From a virus, in IMG/VR virus record IMGVR_UViG_3300012936_000058, positions 1-36,923 of that record: 36,923 nucleotides of DNA, one strand, 5' to 3'. The position numbers were made by a program, and so were the translations under genes. Positions 13,083-20,496 of this stretch are shown piece after piece. The notes under the pieces are model-generated. The model searched no databases, was not told where the DNA came from, and saw only the letters and a list, made by a program, of their open reading frames with translations. Position 1 is the first letter of the stretch; the number at the start of each line of letters is the position of its first letter.

Positions 13083-13885
13083 CACATTCCTCTTATGTAA
13101 TGTTTGTTGCAATCATATCCTGCTTCTTTAATTGCTTGTCCTATGTCGTTATAGTTCTTACAATTTACAAGTGCGTCTTGCATCTTCATTGCAAACTTTT
13201 TATCAATTTGAATATTCAATGTAGTTTGTATTCTTTCTACTAACCATTTGTAGTACATAATAGGAGTTGGGTGATAATCCATTGTTGGTTCTTCACTTAA
13301 ATCTCCTAACCTTGCACCTTTAAATGATAAACGTTCATCACAGTTTTGCACTGTCCAGTTGTATATGTCACTGTCAATCCAGTAATTGTTTTGTATAAAT
13401 TTTCTATAATTTTTAAATTCTTTACTTAATAGTTCAGGGCGTAAGTCTTGTCCAAATGTCATTAATACTCTACATCTTGTTTGTCTTGCTAATGCAACAC
13501 CGGCGTAAATGTAATTAAACGTATGCATCTGATAACTTTTCTCATTCCACATTTTGTTTATTACAAATCCTTTCATAGGATCTGCTTCTGTGGAACTAAA
13601 AATATTTCCACCTGGATACCAACTCTCTGGAAGTTCTGGATCCCATATATGTTGATCAAACCTATGATAGTCTGTCCATTGAATAATAATTACATCATTG
13701 CCTGTGAAGTCTATACGTGCAACAGCCTCTGCAAATCTTTCCATTATTTGTCTGTTACCTGCACCTCTGTTTGCAAAGTTATAAAACTCATCAAAACTTT
13801 GTCCAAGTATATCTGCCCATGTAGGCCAATGATATCTTGTTAAACTACAACCAAATGTAAACAGTCTTCCGTTATTGACTCCCAT
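13082..13885 (-). CDS. SGNH/GDSL-like hydrolase, 267 aa
   Basis: The blocks of an SGNH hydrolase are present: FTFGCSLTRYHWPTWAD (block I, Ser), NRGAGNRQIMERF (Gly in block II), VIIIQWTDYHRFD (block III region) and the block V Asp-x-x-His as MDYHPTPIMYYKW. Such enzymes cleave or transfer acyl (often O-acetyl) esters on glycans or lipids. It begins inside the last codons of the preceding gene (14-base overlap) and its stop overlaps the zinc-finger gene start. The block III Asn is replaced by an aromatic/charged stretch, so activity is not guaranteed. Confidence 0.72.
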   Translation of the reverse strand: MGVNNGRLFTFGCSLTRYHWPTWADILGQSFDEFYNFANRGAGNRQIMERFAEAVARIDFTGNDVIIIQWTDYHRFDQHIWDPELPESWYPGGNIFSSTEADPMKGFVINKMWNEKSYQMHTFNYIYAGVALARQTRCRVLMTFGQDLRPELLSKEFKNYRKFIQNNYWIDSDIYNWTVQNCDERLSFKGARLGDLSEEPTMDYHPTPIMYYKWLVERIQTTLNIQIDKKFAMKMQDALVNCKNYNDIGQAIKEAGYDCNKHYIRGM

Positions 13886-14318
13886 TATATTCCTCTATAA
13901 ATTTTTCAACATCTTTCTTTTTGTTCAGATCCACAAGCATTTTAATTTCATCTTCCTTCATGTTTGGAAAAATCTTTTCAAGTTCTTTACCTGTTTTGTT
14001 TGTAGCACCTTTTTTCTTTTTGTATCCTATCCATTCATGATACTGTATTTTCTTTTCTGCATTAGATGTCATGCACAATAATTGCCATAATAGTTTTTGA
14101 TGTTTAGCAATAGTAAAATAATTCTTGTTGTAGTATTCATTTGTTTTAAACACTGCAAGTTCTTGGCTTTCACGTTTACCTTTTACTACACTGCAATATC
14201 TATTCAACAAATAAAAACTTACTTGTTTACGTTCTTCGTCAGATAGTTCGTCCCAAACGTTTTTAGCACCCATATCAATTGCGGCCAGTATATCTTTTAA
14301 AGGTAATTTATTCTTCAT
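13872..14318 (-). CDS. Probable clamp-loader small subunit (T4 gp62-like)
   Basis: A 148-residue, strongly helical, lysine-rich protein with the layout I associate with phage clamp-loader A subunits of marine T4-like phages: N-terminal MKNKLPLKDILAAIDMG, then VSFYLLNRYCSVVKGK (cf. the 'FVINRCLSYF' core of cyanophage gp62) and a later KIQYHEWIGYKKKK (cf. 'RKRKRFSKW'). gp62 joins gp44 to load the sliding clamp. Divergence is large, no catalytic residues are expected, and no gp44 or gp45 lies in this window, so the call rests on pattern memory and on the replication context. Confidence 0.5.
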   Translation of the reverse strand: MKNKLPLKDILAAIDMGAKNVWDELSDEERKQVSFYLLNRYCSVVKGKRESQELAVFKTNEYYNKNYFTIAKHQKLLWQLLCMTSNAEKKIQYHEWIGYKKKKGATNKTGKELEKIFPNMKEDEIKMLVDLNKKKDVEKFIEEYNGSQ

Positions 14319-14892
14319 TTAATTTTGTTTCTATGCTATATGTCATTCCTATACTAACACGAAATGGCACAGAAGTCACGTCCATAGTGTGCCAATAATG
14401 TGCAGGAAATAAAACACCATTGCCTTTCTTATACTTTGTTCTTTTTAATTCTGTCTTTCCTTCATCTGAAAAGAATATTGTATCTCCATCTGCATCATTT
14501 ACATAATATACAAATGTCCATAGTCCAGGTAAACCATTTCTAACATCATTATGTGGACCATAATACATACCTTGCACAGTACCATTTAATCTTGTTCTTG
14601 TAACTTGATTAACTTGTGCATCTGGAATATACTTTGGAATAATATCTCCAACTAATGCTGTGTGTAGCATTTTACTTAATTCTTTATGATCGTCAAGTAT
14701 GTTGCTTTGTGTACAATACATTACGTTTGTAAACAATGCTGGTGTTCTATAGTTGCCGTCGACTTCGTCTTCTTCTGGTACATTTACAAACTGCCAATTT
14801 ACATCTTGGGTTTGATCTTCGATGTACTTTACCATCCAGTCTGGAAACGGCTTTTCTATATCAAAAATTCTATTAGGATCTCTCATTACCAA
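14308..14892 (-). CDS. 2OG-Fe(II) oxygenase-fold protein
   Basis: Prolyl-hydroxylase-like dioxygenase fold of 194 residues. Iron ligands: HxD in YYGPHNDVRNG and distal His in PAHYWHTMDV, followed by the 2OG-binding Arg in PFRVSIGMTYS. The strand LWTFVYYVNDADGDTIFF is typical of the family. The gene overlaps both neighbours (11 bases with the clamp-loader candidate, seven with the 75-residue gene). Substrate unknown. Confidence 0.88.
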   Translation of the reverse strand: MVMRDPNRIFDIEKPFPDWMVKYIEDQTQDVNWQFVNVPEEDEVDGNYRTPALFTNVMYCTQSNILDDHKELSKMLHTALVGDIIPKYIPDAQVNQVTRTRLNGTVQGMYYGPHNDVRNGLPGLWTFVYYVNDADGDTIFFSDEGKTELKRTKYKKGNGVLFPAHYWHTMDVTSVPFRVSIGMTYSIETKLNEE

Positions 14893-15113
14893 TTACTTTC
14901 TTTAATTAGATTATACAATAATTTTACTTTCTTTAGTGCAATTTGTAAAGACTTATTTCCTTCATTTGCATAATCTACTACTTCCGATATCTCCAATTCT
15001 GTCAAATGCCAGTCTGGATACTTTGGTTCTTCAATCAATATACGAGTCCCTTTGACAGTATCACGTTCATAAATTGTGTTACCTCCGTCTGGGGACTCGT
15101 ATATCTTAGTCAT
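14886..15113 (-). CDS. Small hypothetical protein, 75 aa
   Basis: Starts MTKIYESPDGGNTIYERD, continues with a beta-rich half (TRILIEEPKYPDWHL) and ends with a helix (SLQIALKKVKLLYNLIKES). It lies between YhhQ and the oxygenase on one transcript, starting three bases after the YhhQ stop. The 'SPDGGxTIYxR' opening recalls small uncharacterised marine phage proteins, but I cannot assign a family or a function. Confidence 0.65.
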   Translation of the reverse strand: MTKIYESPDGGNTIYERDTVKGTRILIEEPKYPDWHLTELEISEVVDYANEGNKSLQIALKKVKLLYNLIKESNW

Positions 15114-15116
15114 GTG

Positions 15117-15758
15117 TTACTTCAATTTTCCTCTTAGGAATTTGAGTAATATACCATATGCTGGTAGGAATACAATTAGTCCTACAACAATTTTAGTAAG
15201 TGTATTGTTTTGTGCAACTACGTGCCAGTTAGCACCAATCCATGATAGGTTGCCTTCTGCATCTAACGAACCTGCAAACGCCACATAAAAGAATGAATAT
15301 GTGTCAATGATGTTCGCCGCTATAGTTGAAAGTGCTGGTGCCGCCCACCAAGCATCTGAACGTTCTCTAATTGCTTGGAAAACGTACACGTCAAGCATTG
15401 TACCAATTGCATAAGCAGTACCACTTGCAAAACCAACTCTGTATGCGTGTGGATCATCTAATGCTAACAGTACAAGTACTGATGCTACGATAGCCGGAAT
15501 AATTGCCATTGCAACAACGGCTCTTCCTGCTTCTTTACCAACCATACGCACCGTAAGGTCAGTTGCTACTACAACGATCGGAAATGTAAACGCCGCCGCC
15601 GCTAACGGAAATGATCCAAACAATGGCAAGTCTGCACCAGGGAATAAATCAAATCTGATTGTAACCAAGTAATTACTTACTGCAATTACAAGTGTGTGTA
15701 GTATTACAAGTTTAGTTACTAATGCTTTATCTACACCTTCTAAAAGTTTATTGAACAT
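15117..15758 (-). CDS. yhhQ: Queuosine-precursor transporter (YhhQ / VUT family)
   Basis: Integral membrane protein with about six hydrophobic segments. It carries the family landmarks of YhhQ, which imports preQ0/preQ1 (7-deazaguanine precursors of queuosine): LHTLVIAVSNYLV near the start, FPIVVVATDLTVRMVGKEAGR, GTMLDVYVFQAIRE, WWAAPALSTIAANIIDTYSFFYVAFAGS and VVGLIVFLPAYGILLK. The length (213 aa) is normal and an AGGAGGA ribosome binding site precedes the ATG. In phages such transporters may supply 7-deazaguanine for DNA modification or for host tRNA. No DpdA, QueC or other deazaguanine enzyme is visible in this window, so the purpose is inference. Confidence 0.93.
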   Translation of the reverse strand: MFNKLLEGVDKALVTKLVILHTLVIAVSNYLVTIRFDLFPGADLPLFGSFPLAAAAFTFPIVVVATDLTVRMVGKEAGRAVVAMAIIPAIVASVLVLLALDDPHAYRVGFASGTAYAIGTMLDVYVFQAIRERSDAWWAAPALSTIAANIIDTYSFFYVAFAGSLDAEGNLSWIGANWHVVAQNNTLTKIVVGLIVFLPAYGILLKFLRGKLK

Positions 15759-15772
15759 AAAAGTCCTCCTTC

Positions 15773-16126
15773 TTATTGTTTCTTAACTTTTGTACCAGCA
15801 GTCCTTCTCACTATATCGTCGTGATTAAATTCTGCCCAATACAGTTCAAAGGCTACGCCGTCTTCGACACCTTCAAACTGATGTACCTTACCAGGTTTAA
15901 CCTGTGTAAAGTCACCAGGTCCAAGAATAGTTTCATCAACCAGTCCTTGGTCTTCTTGCCATACACGTACGAGCATTTTGCCCGACTCGACAAAGAATCC
16001 GTTCCATTTAAATTTGTGTTCATGTTCAGAACACTTATAGCCTTTTTTAAATTGTATTCTATGAAATTCAAGAACTCCATTAGCATGAATAAGTTCTGTT
16101 TGTCCCCATATCTTACCTGCCTTCAT
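15773..16126 (-). CDS. Cupin-domain protein, 117 aa
   Basis: Single cupin barrel. Motif 1 appears as CSEHEHKFKWNGFFVESGK (His-x-His ... Glu-like), and motif 2 as PGDFTQVKPGKVHQFEG, so a metal site of three His/Glu ligands plus His is plausible. The frame extends to 16150, but the ATG at 16126 overlaps the preceding stop as ATGA and I prefer it. Related barrels include sugar-phosphate isomerases and small-molecule dioxygenases; the sequence does not say which. It sits directly upstream of yhhQ, separated by the AGGAGGA leader. Confidence 0.8.
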   Translation of the reverse strand: MKAGKIWGQTELIHANGVLEFHRIQFKKGYKCSEHEHKFKWNGFFVESGKMLVRVWQEDQGLVDETILGPGDFTQVKPGKVHQFEGVEDGVAFELYWAEFNHDDIVRRTAGTKVKKQ

Positions 16127-16332
16127 TTGAAGTACCTTTCTGAATACCATTTATAAAATGCTTTGTCCGTAAATAAATCTGCTATATGACTTGCTGGTAC
16201 TTGATCACTTCTGATACAAGCCGCAAGTGATTCATATTCATATGTGTCAACTTTACGTTGCATAGGTTTGTTTTTAAAGTTTTCTGCTAAAGTTTTAACC
16301 ATTCGGTCATTGTTCTCTTGCTGTCTACTCAT
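16123..16332 (-). CDS. Small hypothetical protein, 69 aa
   Basis: Charged helical protein starting MSRQQENNDRMVKTLAENF and ending in an aromatic tail (TDKAFYKWYSERYFK). It is linked on both sides by ATGA overlaps to the 35-residue membrane peptide before it and the cupin after it, and has AGGTAGG upstream. It has the look of a small DNA- or protein-binding adaptor, but no family is recognised. Confidence 0.65.
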   Translation of the reverse strand: MSRQQENNDRMVKTLAENFKNKPMQRKVDTYEYESLAACIRSDQVPASHIADLFTDKAFYKWYSERYFK

Positions 16333-16436
16333 TTTCCTACCTCTTCGATTTGTTGTTGTATTGTTGTATCTCTACCTGTGTCTGTTACAACTGCTACAGC
16401 CGCAAATAGAACTAAAATAAAAATTAATAATTTCAT
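16329..16436 (-). CDS. Membrane micro-peptide, 35 aa
   Basis: Very short gene whose N-terminus is one hydrophobic helix (KLLIFILVLFAAVAVV) followed by a short polar, Gln-rich tail. This fits a single-pass membrane peptide or a signal-anchor. Its start overlaps the upstream stop (TAATG) and its stop overlaps the downstream start (ATGA), so it is embedded in the operon by translational coupling, which is the main reason to consider it real. Function unknown. Confidence 0.62.
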   Translation of the reverse strand: MKLLIFILVLFAAVAVVTDTGRDTTIQQQIEEVGK

Positions 16437-17149
16437 TACTTGCCCCTCCTTTTCATTCGGTTTATAAACTTCATATAACTTCCAACACCCATCATCAAAC
16501 TATTAAGTTTAGCAAGTTCTTGGCTTGTAACCAAATGACAGTTTAGTTTAATTCTTTTGTCAGTCAGTGGTACTAAATGTAACCAAGGATCACCTGGCTC
16601 AACAGTTAGTTCAGTGTTGAAAGGAACCATTAAGTTTACAATAGTTGCGTGTTGATATTTGAATTCAGATATGGCAGGTACTGTCCAATAGTGCAATGGA
16701 TTTTTCATATGCCATTGTGGTGATGTCCATAACCAATCGATTCCGCTCTTCTCTCTTATCTGCCAAGGACTCATTACCTTGCCATGAAAGAAACCTGGTT
16801 TGTGATGTGCATAGTCCTGTGGATCATGCGGTATAACAGGACTGTTCTCTGGATACGTTTGTATCATTGCGTGTTCACAGTTATCAAATGTTTTTATTTT
16901 AAGTTGCATCCAAGCAGGAAAAATTACACCTGTTGTTAATAATTTGTTTACGTGTGGACAACGTTTTAGTGTTGCGTTGTCTAAACCTTGATAAGTTGGA
17001 CTATCAAATTTACGTGTGGCTGGCATATCTTTCCACCAGTCTGGCATCCAGTCTTTTGCCAACATTGGTTCATATGCGTCGTGAATGACTCGTTGATCAG
17101 TAAAGCAATCTAATGTAACAGTGGTAGGTTTTTTCCAAATACTAAACAT
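16436..17149 (-). CDS. Hypothetical protein, 237 aa, Trp/His-rich beta protein
   Basis: Begins MFSIWKKPTTVTLDCFTDQR, then a very Trp-, His- and Pro-rich segment (LAKDWMPDWWKDMP, SGIDWLWTSPQWHMKNPLHYW), and a final beta region (ATIVNLMVPFNTELTVEPGDPWLHLVPL) that looks like a cupin/jelly-roll strand pair. I associate this pattern with uncharacterised proteins of marine T4-like phages, often near 2OG oxygenase genes, as here (eight-base overlap with the oxygenase upstream). A full HxD...H set is not evident, so an enzymatic role is not claimed. Confidence 0.75.
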   Translation of the reverse strand: MFSIWKKPTTVTLDCFTDQRVIHDAYEPMLAKDWMPDWWKDMPATRKFDSPTYQGLDNATLKRCPHVNKLLTTGVIFPAWMQLKIKTFDNCEHAMIQTYPENSPVIPHDPQDYAHHKPGFFHGKVMSPWQIREKSGIDWLWTSPQWHMKNPLHYWTVPAISEFKYQHATIVNLMVPFNTELTVEPGDPWLHLVPLTDKRIKLNCHLVTSQELAKLNSLMMGVGSYMKFINRMKRRGK

Positions 17150-17774
17150 CTTTCTCGATATGCCTATTGTCAGTTTGAGGTGGACGTTCTAAGGCACAAT
17201 GCCAATTCATTCCCATTACAATTCTACGTTGTAAAGATTTATTTGGTTGGCTTCTGTGACTTAACCACCCAGGAAAGAAAACAACATCTCCTTGTTCGAC
17301 TTCAACCTCTGTGTAATAATTATGTAGTTTACTCTTGTTTTGCGGGAAACGTGGATAATGAGAAAACAATGTTCTTTGGCTGTTTTCAAATTCTAAGTTT
17401 CCTCCATTTTCTGGTTGTTGAATATAAACACTACAAACTAAATGTGCATCACCATGATCGTGTGAATCAGTCCATGCACCTTCATAATGACTGTTTACCC
17501 AACTCTTTGATACACCAAAACTGTTAAAATTCAAGTCCCAACTTTTTAAAACTTCTTCTGCTCTTGTATCAAACCATTTGCGTAATACTAACATCTCTGG
17601 CCATAAGTGTGGAGCATCAAGATGTCCTGTGCTTGTTACGCCGCCTTCTTTTTCTACTTCTCCTGGATCAACTATCTTGTCCAATAGTTTTGCACTTCTT
17701 TCAGCAAGTGGTGATAAATCCAAAGGACACTTTGCTACTTGCACTAATGGTGGAGAAATATTAATCTGTTTCAT
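17142..17774 (-). CDS. 2OG-Fe(II) oxygenase (PF13759-like)
   Basis: 210 residues with the pattern of the 'putative 2OG-Fe(II) oxygenase' family common in marine phages. Visible parts are WTDSHDHGDAHLVCSVYIQQPENGG (metal His/Asp and the SGVYY-like strand), the strand EVEQGDVVFFPGWLSHRSQPN (distal His), and RRIVMGMNWH (2OG-binding Arg). The N-terminal third (PPLVQVAKCPLDLSPL...) is typical lead-in. It overlaps the next gene by eight bases and follows the methyltransferase gene (14-base overlap). Confidence 0.9.
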   Translation of the reverse strand: MKQINISPPLVQVAKCPLDLSPLAERSAKLLDKIVDPGEVEKEGGVTSTGHLDAPHLWPEMLVLRKWFDTRAEEVLKSWDLNFNSFGVSKSWVNSHYEGAWTDSHDHGDAHLVCSVYIQQPENGGNLEFENSQRTLFSHYPRFPQNKSKLHNYYTEVEVEQGDVVFFPGWLSHRSQPNKSLQRRIVMGMNWHCALERPPQTDNRHIEKDV

Positions 17775-18309
17775 TAACTCTTTTCTTTCTGCATTCCATA
17801 CTTACTCGTCTACCCTTCCAAAACATATTATTAAGAATTGTAAAGTTAGTAACTGTTTGTACTTTGTTTGTCCACCATTCTTGATTTTCAATAATTAAAT
17901 GTGCATTACGTCCATCTGGTAAATTTTTACCTGCTGGTTGCGTATCAATAATCAAGTATGCTACATTCAATGTTAAACTTTCAATATCCTTTAACACATT
18001 GTCAATTAGGTCTGGTTCAATATGTTCTAATACATCTGCACATATAACTAACTCCGCAGGCTTACTTGGTCTTTTGGTAAACTTTGCATAACCTGGATCA
18101 TAGTTTGTACATCTTATTAATGGAAATCTTTTTTGTATATTATCAAGCACATGACCTTTACCGCAACCGTAATCAATAATACTATGACACCTATTGTTTT
18201 CTAACCATTGATCTATATGTTTGTAACGTCCACTGTCACCAAACGACTCTTTAATATCGTGTAAACGTTGTAACTGTTTTGCGTAGTCGTCAGTAACTGT
18301 TTTTGTCAT
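17761..18309 (-). CDS. SAM-dependent methyltransferase (class I)
   Basis: Rossmann-fold methyltransferase: motif I SIIDYGCGKGHVLDNI, the acidic loop CTNYDPGYAKF after strand 2, and motif IV-like ELVICADVLEHIEPD. The HLIIENQEWW segment and C-terminal strand complete the fold. It has 182 residues, i.e. a minimal core. It overlaps the oxygenase gene by 14 bases and the previous gene's stop by one base. The target (protein, small molecule, RNA cap or DNA) cannot be read from the sequence; there is no DPPY-type DNA adenine or PC-type cytosine motif. Confidence 0.88.
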   Translation of the reverse strand: MTKTVTDDYAKQLQRLHDIKESFGDSGRYKHIDQWLENNRCHSIIDYGCGKGHVLDNIQKRFPLIRCTNYDPGYAKFTKRPSKPAELVICADVLEHIEPDLIDNVLKDIESLTLNVAYLIIDTQPAGKNLPDGRNAHLIIENQEWWTNKVQTVTNFTILNNMFWKGRRVSMECRKKRVNETD

Positions 18310-18815
18310 TAAAATAATTCTCCATAATCTATTGTTTCCATTTGTCTGCTAACATCTTTAATAAAGAATGCACACAATGGATTCTTTCCTTCTGTTATTG
18401 GCACACTTAAAAGTTGACCATTCTTTGTTTTAGGTACGTGCCATTTAACATCATTGTAGAAGTTTGTAACTTTAAGTTCTAAGAAGTCAGGCTTATAACT
18501 TTTCAGCGGATTAAACACAAACGCTTCAAAGCCTCTGTCGTTAATACTTGTTAAAGGCAATACTTCTAAGTCATTACCGCTTTGACTATCTCCTACTGCA
18601 ATGTGCCAATCTAATGGCATACTAATTTCCTTTCCACCTATTTCTAATACTATAGCCGGTGAACTAAAACTTTCTAAAAAGATAAGCGGAATAAAAAAGA
18701 AGTCAGGTTCTCCAGGCGTACTATTATCAAGTACACTGAATCTTATGTCTTCTTCAATCTGCTCAGGAAGATTGTTTAGGGAAAAGGCTTCGTTATCTAA
18801 TGTTAATATATTCAT
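18309..18815 (-). CDS. Hypothetical protein, 168 aa
   Basis: Beta-rich acidic protein (MNILTLDNEAFSLNNLPEQ; PDFFFIPLIFLESFSSPAIVLEIGG; LEVLPLTSINDRGFEAFVFNP; PFCAFFI-like ending). It lies between the SH3-like 75-residue gene and the methyltransferase on one transcript and shares one-base stop/start overlaps with both. The position just downstream of uvsW and the pattern of alternating hydrophobic strands suggest a conserved T4-like marine phage gene, but I do not recognise the family and no catalytic motif is evident. Confidence 0.7.
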   Translation of the reverse strand: MNILTLDNEAFSLNNLPEQIEEDIRFSVLDNSTPGEPDFFFIPLIFLESFSSPAIVLEIGGKEISMPLDWHIAVGDSQSGNDLEVLPLTSINDRGFEAFVFNPLKSYKPDFLELKVTNFYNDVKWHVPKTKNGQLLSVPITEGKNPLCAFFIKDVSRQMETIDYGELF

Positions 18816-19042
18816 TATTTTTTCTTATCCATAATTTGTTTAGGCGTTAGTTTGCCCGTATCAGGATCGAGTTTTTGTACACGACAAGTAAACAATTTCT
18901 TTTTACCTTTCGATGTTACAAGCACAGGTTGTCCATGCTCATCTAACTCAATACTTTTAATTTTAGTTGCTACATTACGAAAACGTCCTACTTGTATTTC
19001 GTCACCGACTTTAATCTCTACTGTAAACTTCTTCATTGCCAA
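18815..19042 (-). CDS. SH3/KOW-like small protein after uvsW, 75 aa
   Basis: Small beta-barrel-like protein: VEIKVGDEIQVGRFRNVATKIKSIELD, then GQPVLVTSKGKKKLFTCRVQKL, resembling KOW/SH3-type nucleic-acid-binding folds. It overlaps the end of uvsW by ten bases, as a small gene (uvsW.1) does in T4, but the T4 protein is helical, so I do not use that name. A role as a helicase partner is inferred only from position. Confidence 0.7.
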   Translation of the reverse strand: MAMKKFTVEIKVGDEIQVGRFRNVATKIKSIELDEHGQPVLVTSKGKKKLFTCRVQKLDPDTGKLTPKQIMDKKK

Positions 19043-20496
19043 TCTACCTTTTCTATAGTGAAAGGATACTGTGCTTCTTTGTAGAATTTTTTACGTTGAG
19101 TCAAGTGTCTTTTTGCATACTTGCAAGTACTCGTAATATCCCATATTTGTACAAAGTCTTTATCTTCTGCCTTTCTTACGCCTCTACCTATTGATTGAAT
19201 TACACGTACAAATGACTTGCCTGGTTCAATTAAAACTAAATTGAAGATACGTGGAATGTTAATACCAACTGCCGCAACACCATATGTTGCAATAATAACT
19301 TTTTTATCCGCAGTTTTAATTTCATCATACGTGTCTTTTCTATCTTGTAGTTTTACATCGCCTTTGACAAATGTTGCATCTGGAATAATCTCCATAAGTT
19401 TTTCACCTGCACTAATTCTGTCAACAAGTATTAATGTGTTGCCTGAGTCTGATACCTTTGATAAAAGTTTGCCTATATAGTCTATCCTGCTGTCATCTGT
19501 AACAAGATATTTTAATTCTGATTGATAATCACGATGTTCTACAACGTCCATAAGTTGTACAATGTTAACATGACAATCTGATAATACACCTTTGTCTTGT
19601 AATTCTTTCGCAGTAATGGATCCAATTACAGGACCTAAACTTGCAAGTATACTTTGGAACTCAAACTGTTCTTTTGGTATAGTACCAGTAAGTCCCCAAC
19701 GTATAGGTGCGTTCTTTAAATTTTGTGTAAGCAGTTTTTTAAGTACATCTGCTTTTGCTTGGTGTACTTCGTCAACAATAATTGTTTTTACACCATCAAG
19801 AAATTCTGCAAGTGATAATACTTCTTCACCATTTTTATTTCTTTTGTCAAGTATGTTTAGACTTTGCCAAGTACAAATTGTATGTGTCTTACCTAATTCT
19901 TTTCTATCACCAAAGTAAACACCAACATCTAATCCGCAGTTTATGTAATCTTCTTCTGTTTGTGTTACAAGTGATTTGTTTGGCACAACAACAATGCTTC
20001 TACCTAAGTCTTCTGTTAGATGTGATAGCGTTGCAGTTGTTATTGTTTTACCTGCACCTGTTGCAATTTCTTGTAAACTTTGCGGATTTTGTAAAAAGTT
20101 ATTGATTGCTTCTACTTGATAATCACGTAAAATAATTTCCTCACCTGCCGCAGGATGTCCTTCTGGCCAACGCACTCCTTGGTCTGCCCAGTAACGTTCT
20201 GTTATAAGATCAAACTTCAAGTCATGCTTTGCTCTGTTGTCTTCAATCTCTGCTACTTCAACTCCTTGTTCATGCAACACTTGAAGTACAACATCAAGAT
20301 GATTAATATAACCACTGCCACCAAGACCAAAGAAGCCTACAGTTCCGTCCCATCTACCAAGTTTGTATTGTGGTAGATATCTTGCATATGGCACTTGCCA
20401 TTTTAGTTTATTTGCAATCTTACGTCTTACATCAACTTCAAGACCTTCAACCTTAAAGTTTACTTCATCATGAATAACTATTCTACAACTACTCAT
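19033..20496 (-). CDS. uvsW: UvsW-type DNA helicase (SF2)
   Basis: RecG-like SF2 helicase that remodels branched DNA and dismantles R-loops to switch T4-like phage replication to recombination-dependent mode. Landmarks: N-terminal dsRBD-like domain with LPQYKLGRWDGTVGFF (about 41-56), Q-motif-like LRDYQVEAINNF (123-134), Walker A ATGAGKT (145-151), motif II VDEVH (241-245), motif III GLTGTIP (268-274), and C-terminal ATYGVAAVGINIP and QSIGRGVRKAE (about 435-445). Length 487 fits T4 UvsW (503). The four-base overlap with the 420-residue gene upstream places it in the operon that starts from the promoter at 21778. Confidence 0.96.
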   Translation of the reverse strand: MSSCRIVIHDEVNFKVEGLEVDVRRKIANKLKWQVPYARYLPQYKLGRWDGTVGFFGLGGSGYINHLDVVLQVLHEQGVEVAEIEDNRAKHDLKFDLITERYWADQGVRWPEGHPAAGEEIILRDYQVEAINNFLQNPQSLQEIATGAGKTITTATLSHLTEDLGRSIVVVPNKSLVTQTEEDYINCGLDVGVYFGDRKELGKTHTICTWQSLNILDKRNKNGEEVLSLAEFLDGVKTIIVDEVHQAKADVLKKLLTQNLKNAPIRWGLTGTIPKEQFEFQSILASLGPVIGSITAKELQDKGVLSDCHVNIVQLMDVVEHRDYQSELKYLVTDDSRIDYIGKLLSKVSDSGNTLILVDRISAGEKLMEIIPDATFVKGDVKLQDRKDTYDEIKTADKKVIIATYGVAAVGINIPRIFNLVLIEPGKSFVRVIQSIGRGVRKAEDKDFVQIWDITSTCKYAKRHLTQRKKFYKEAQYPFTIEKVDWQ

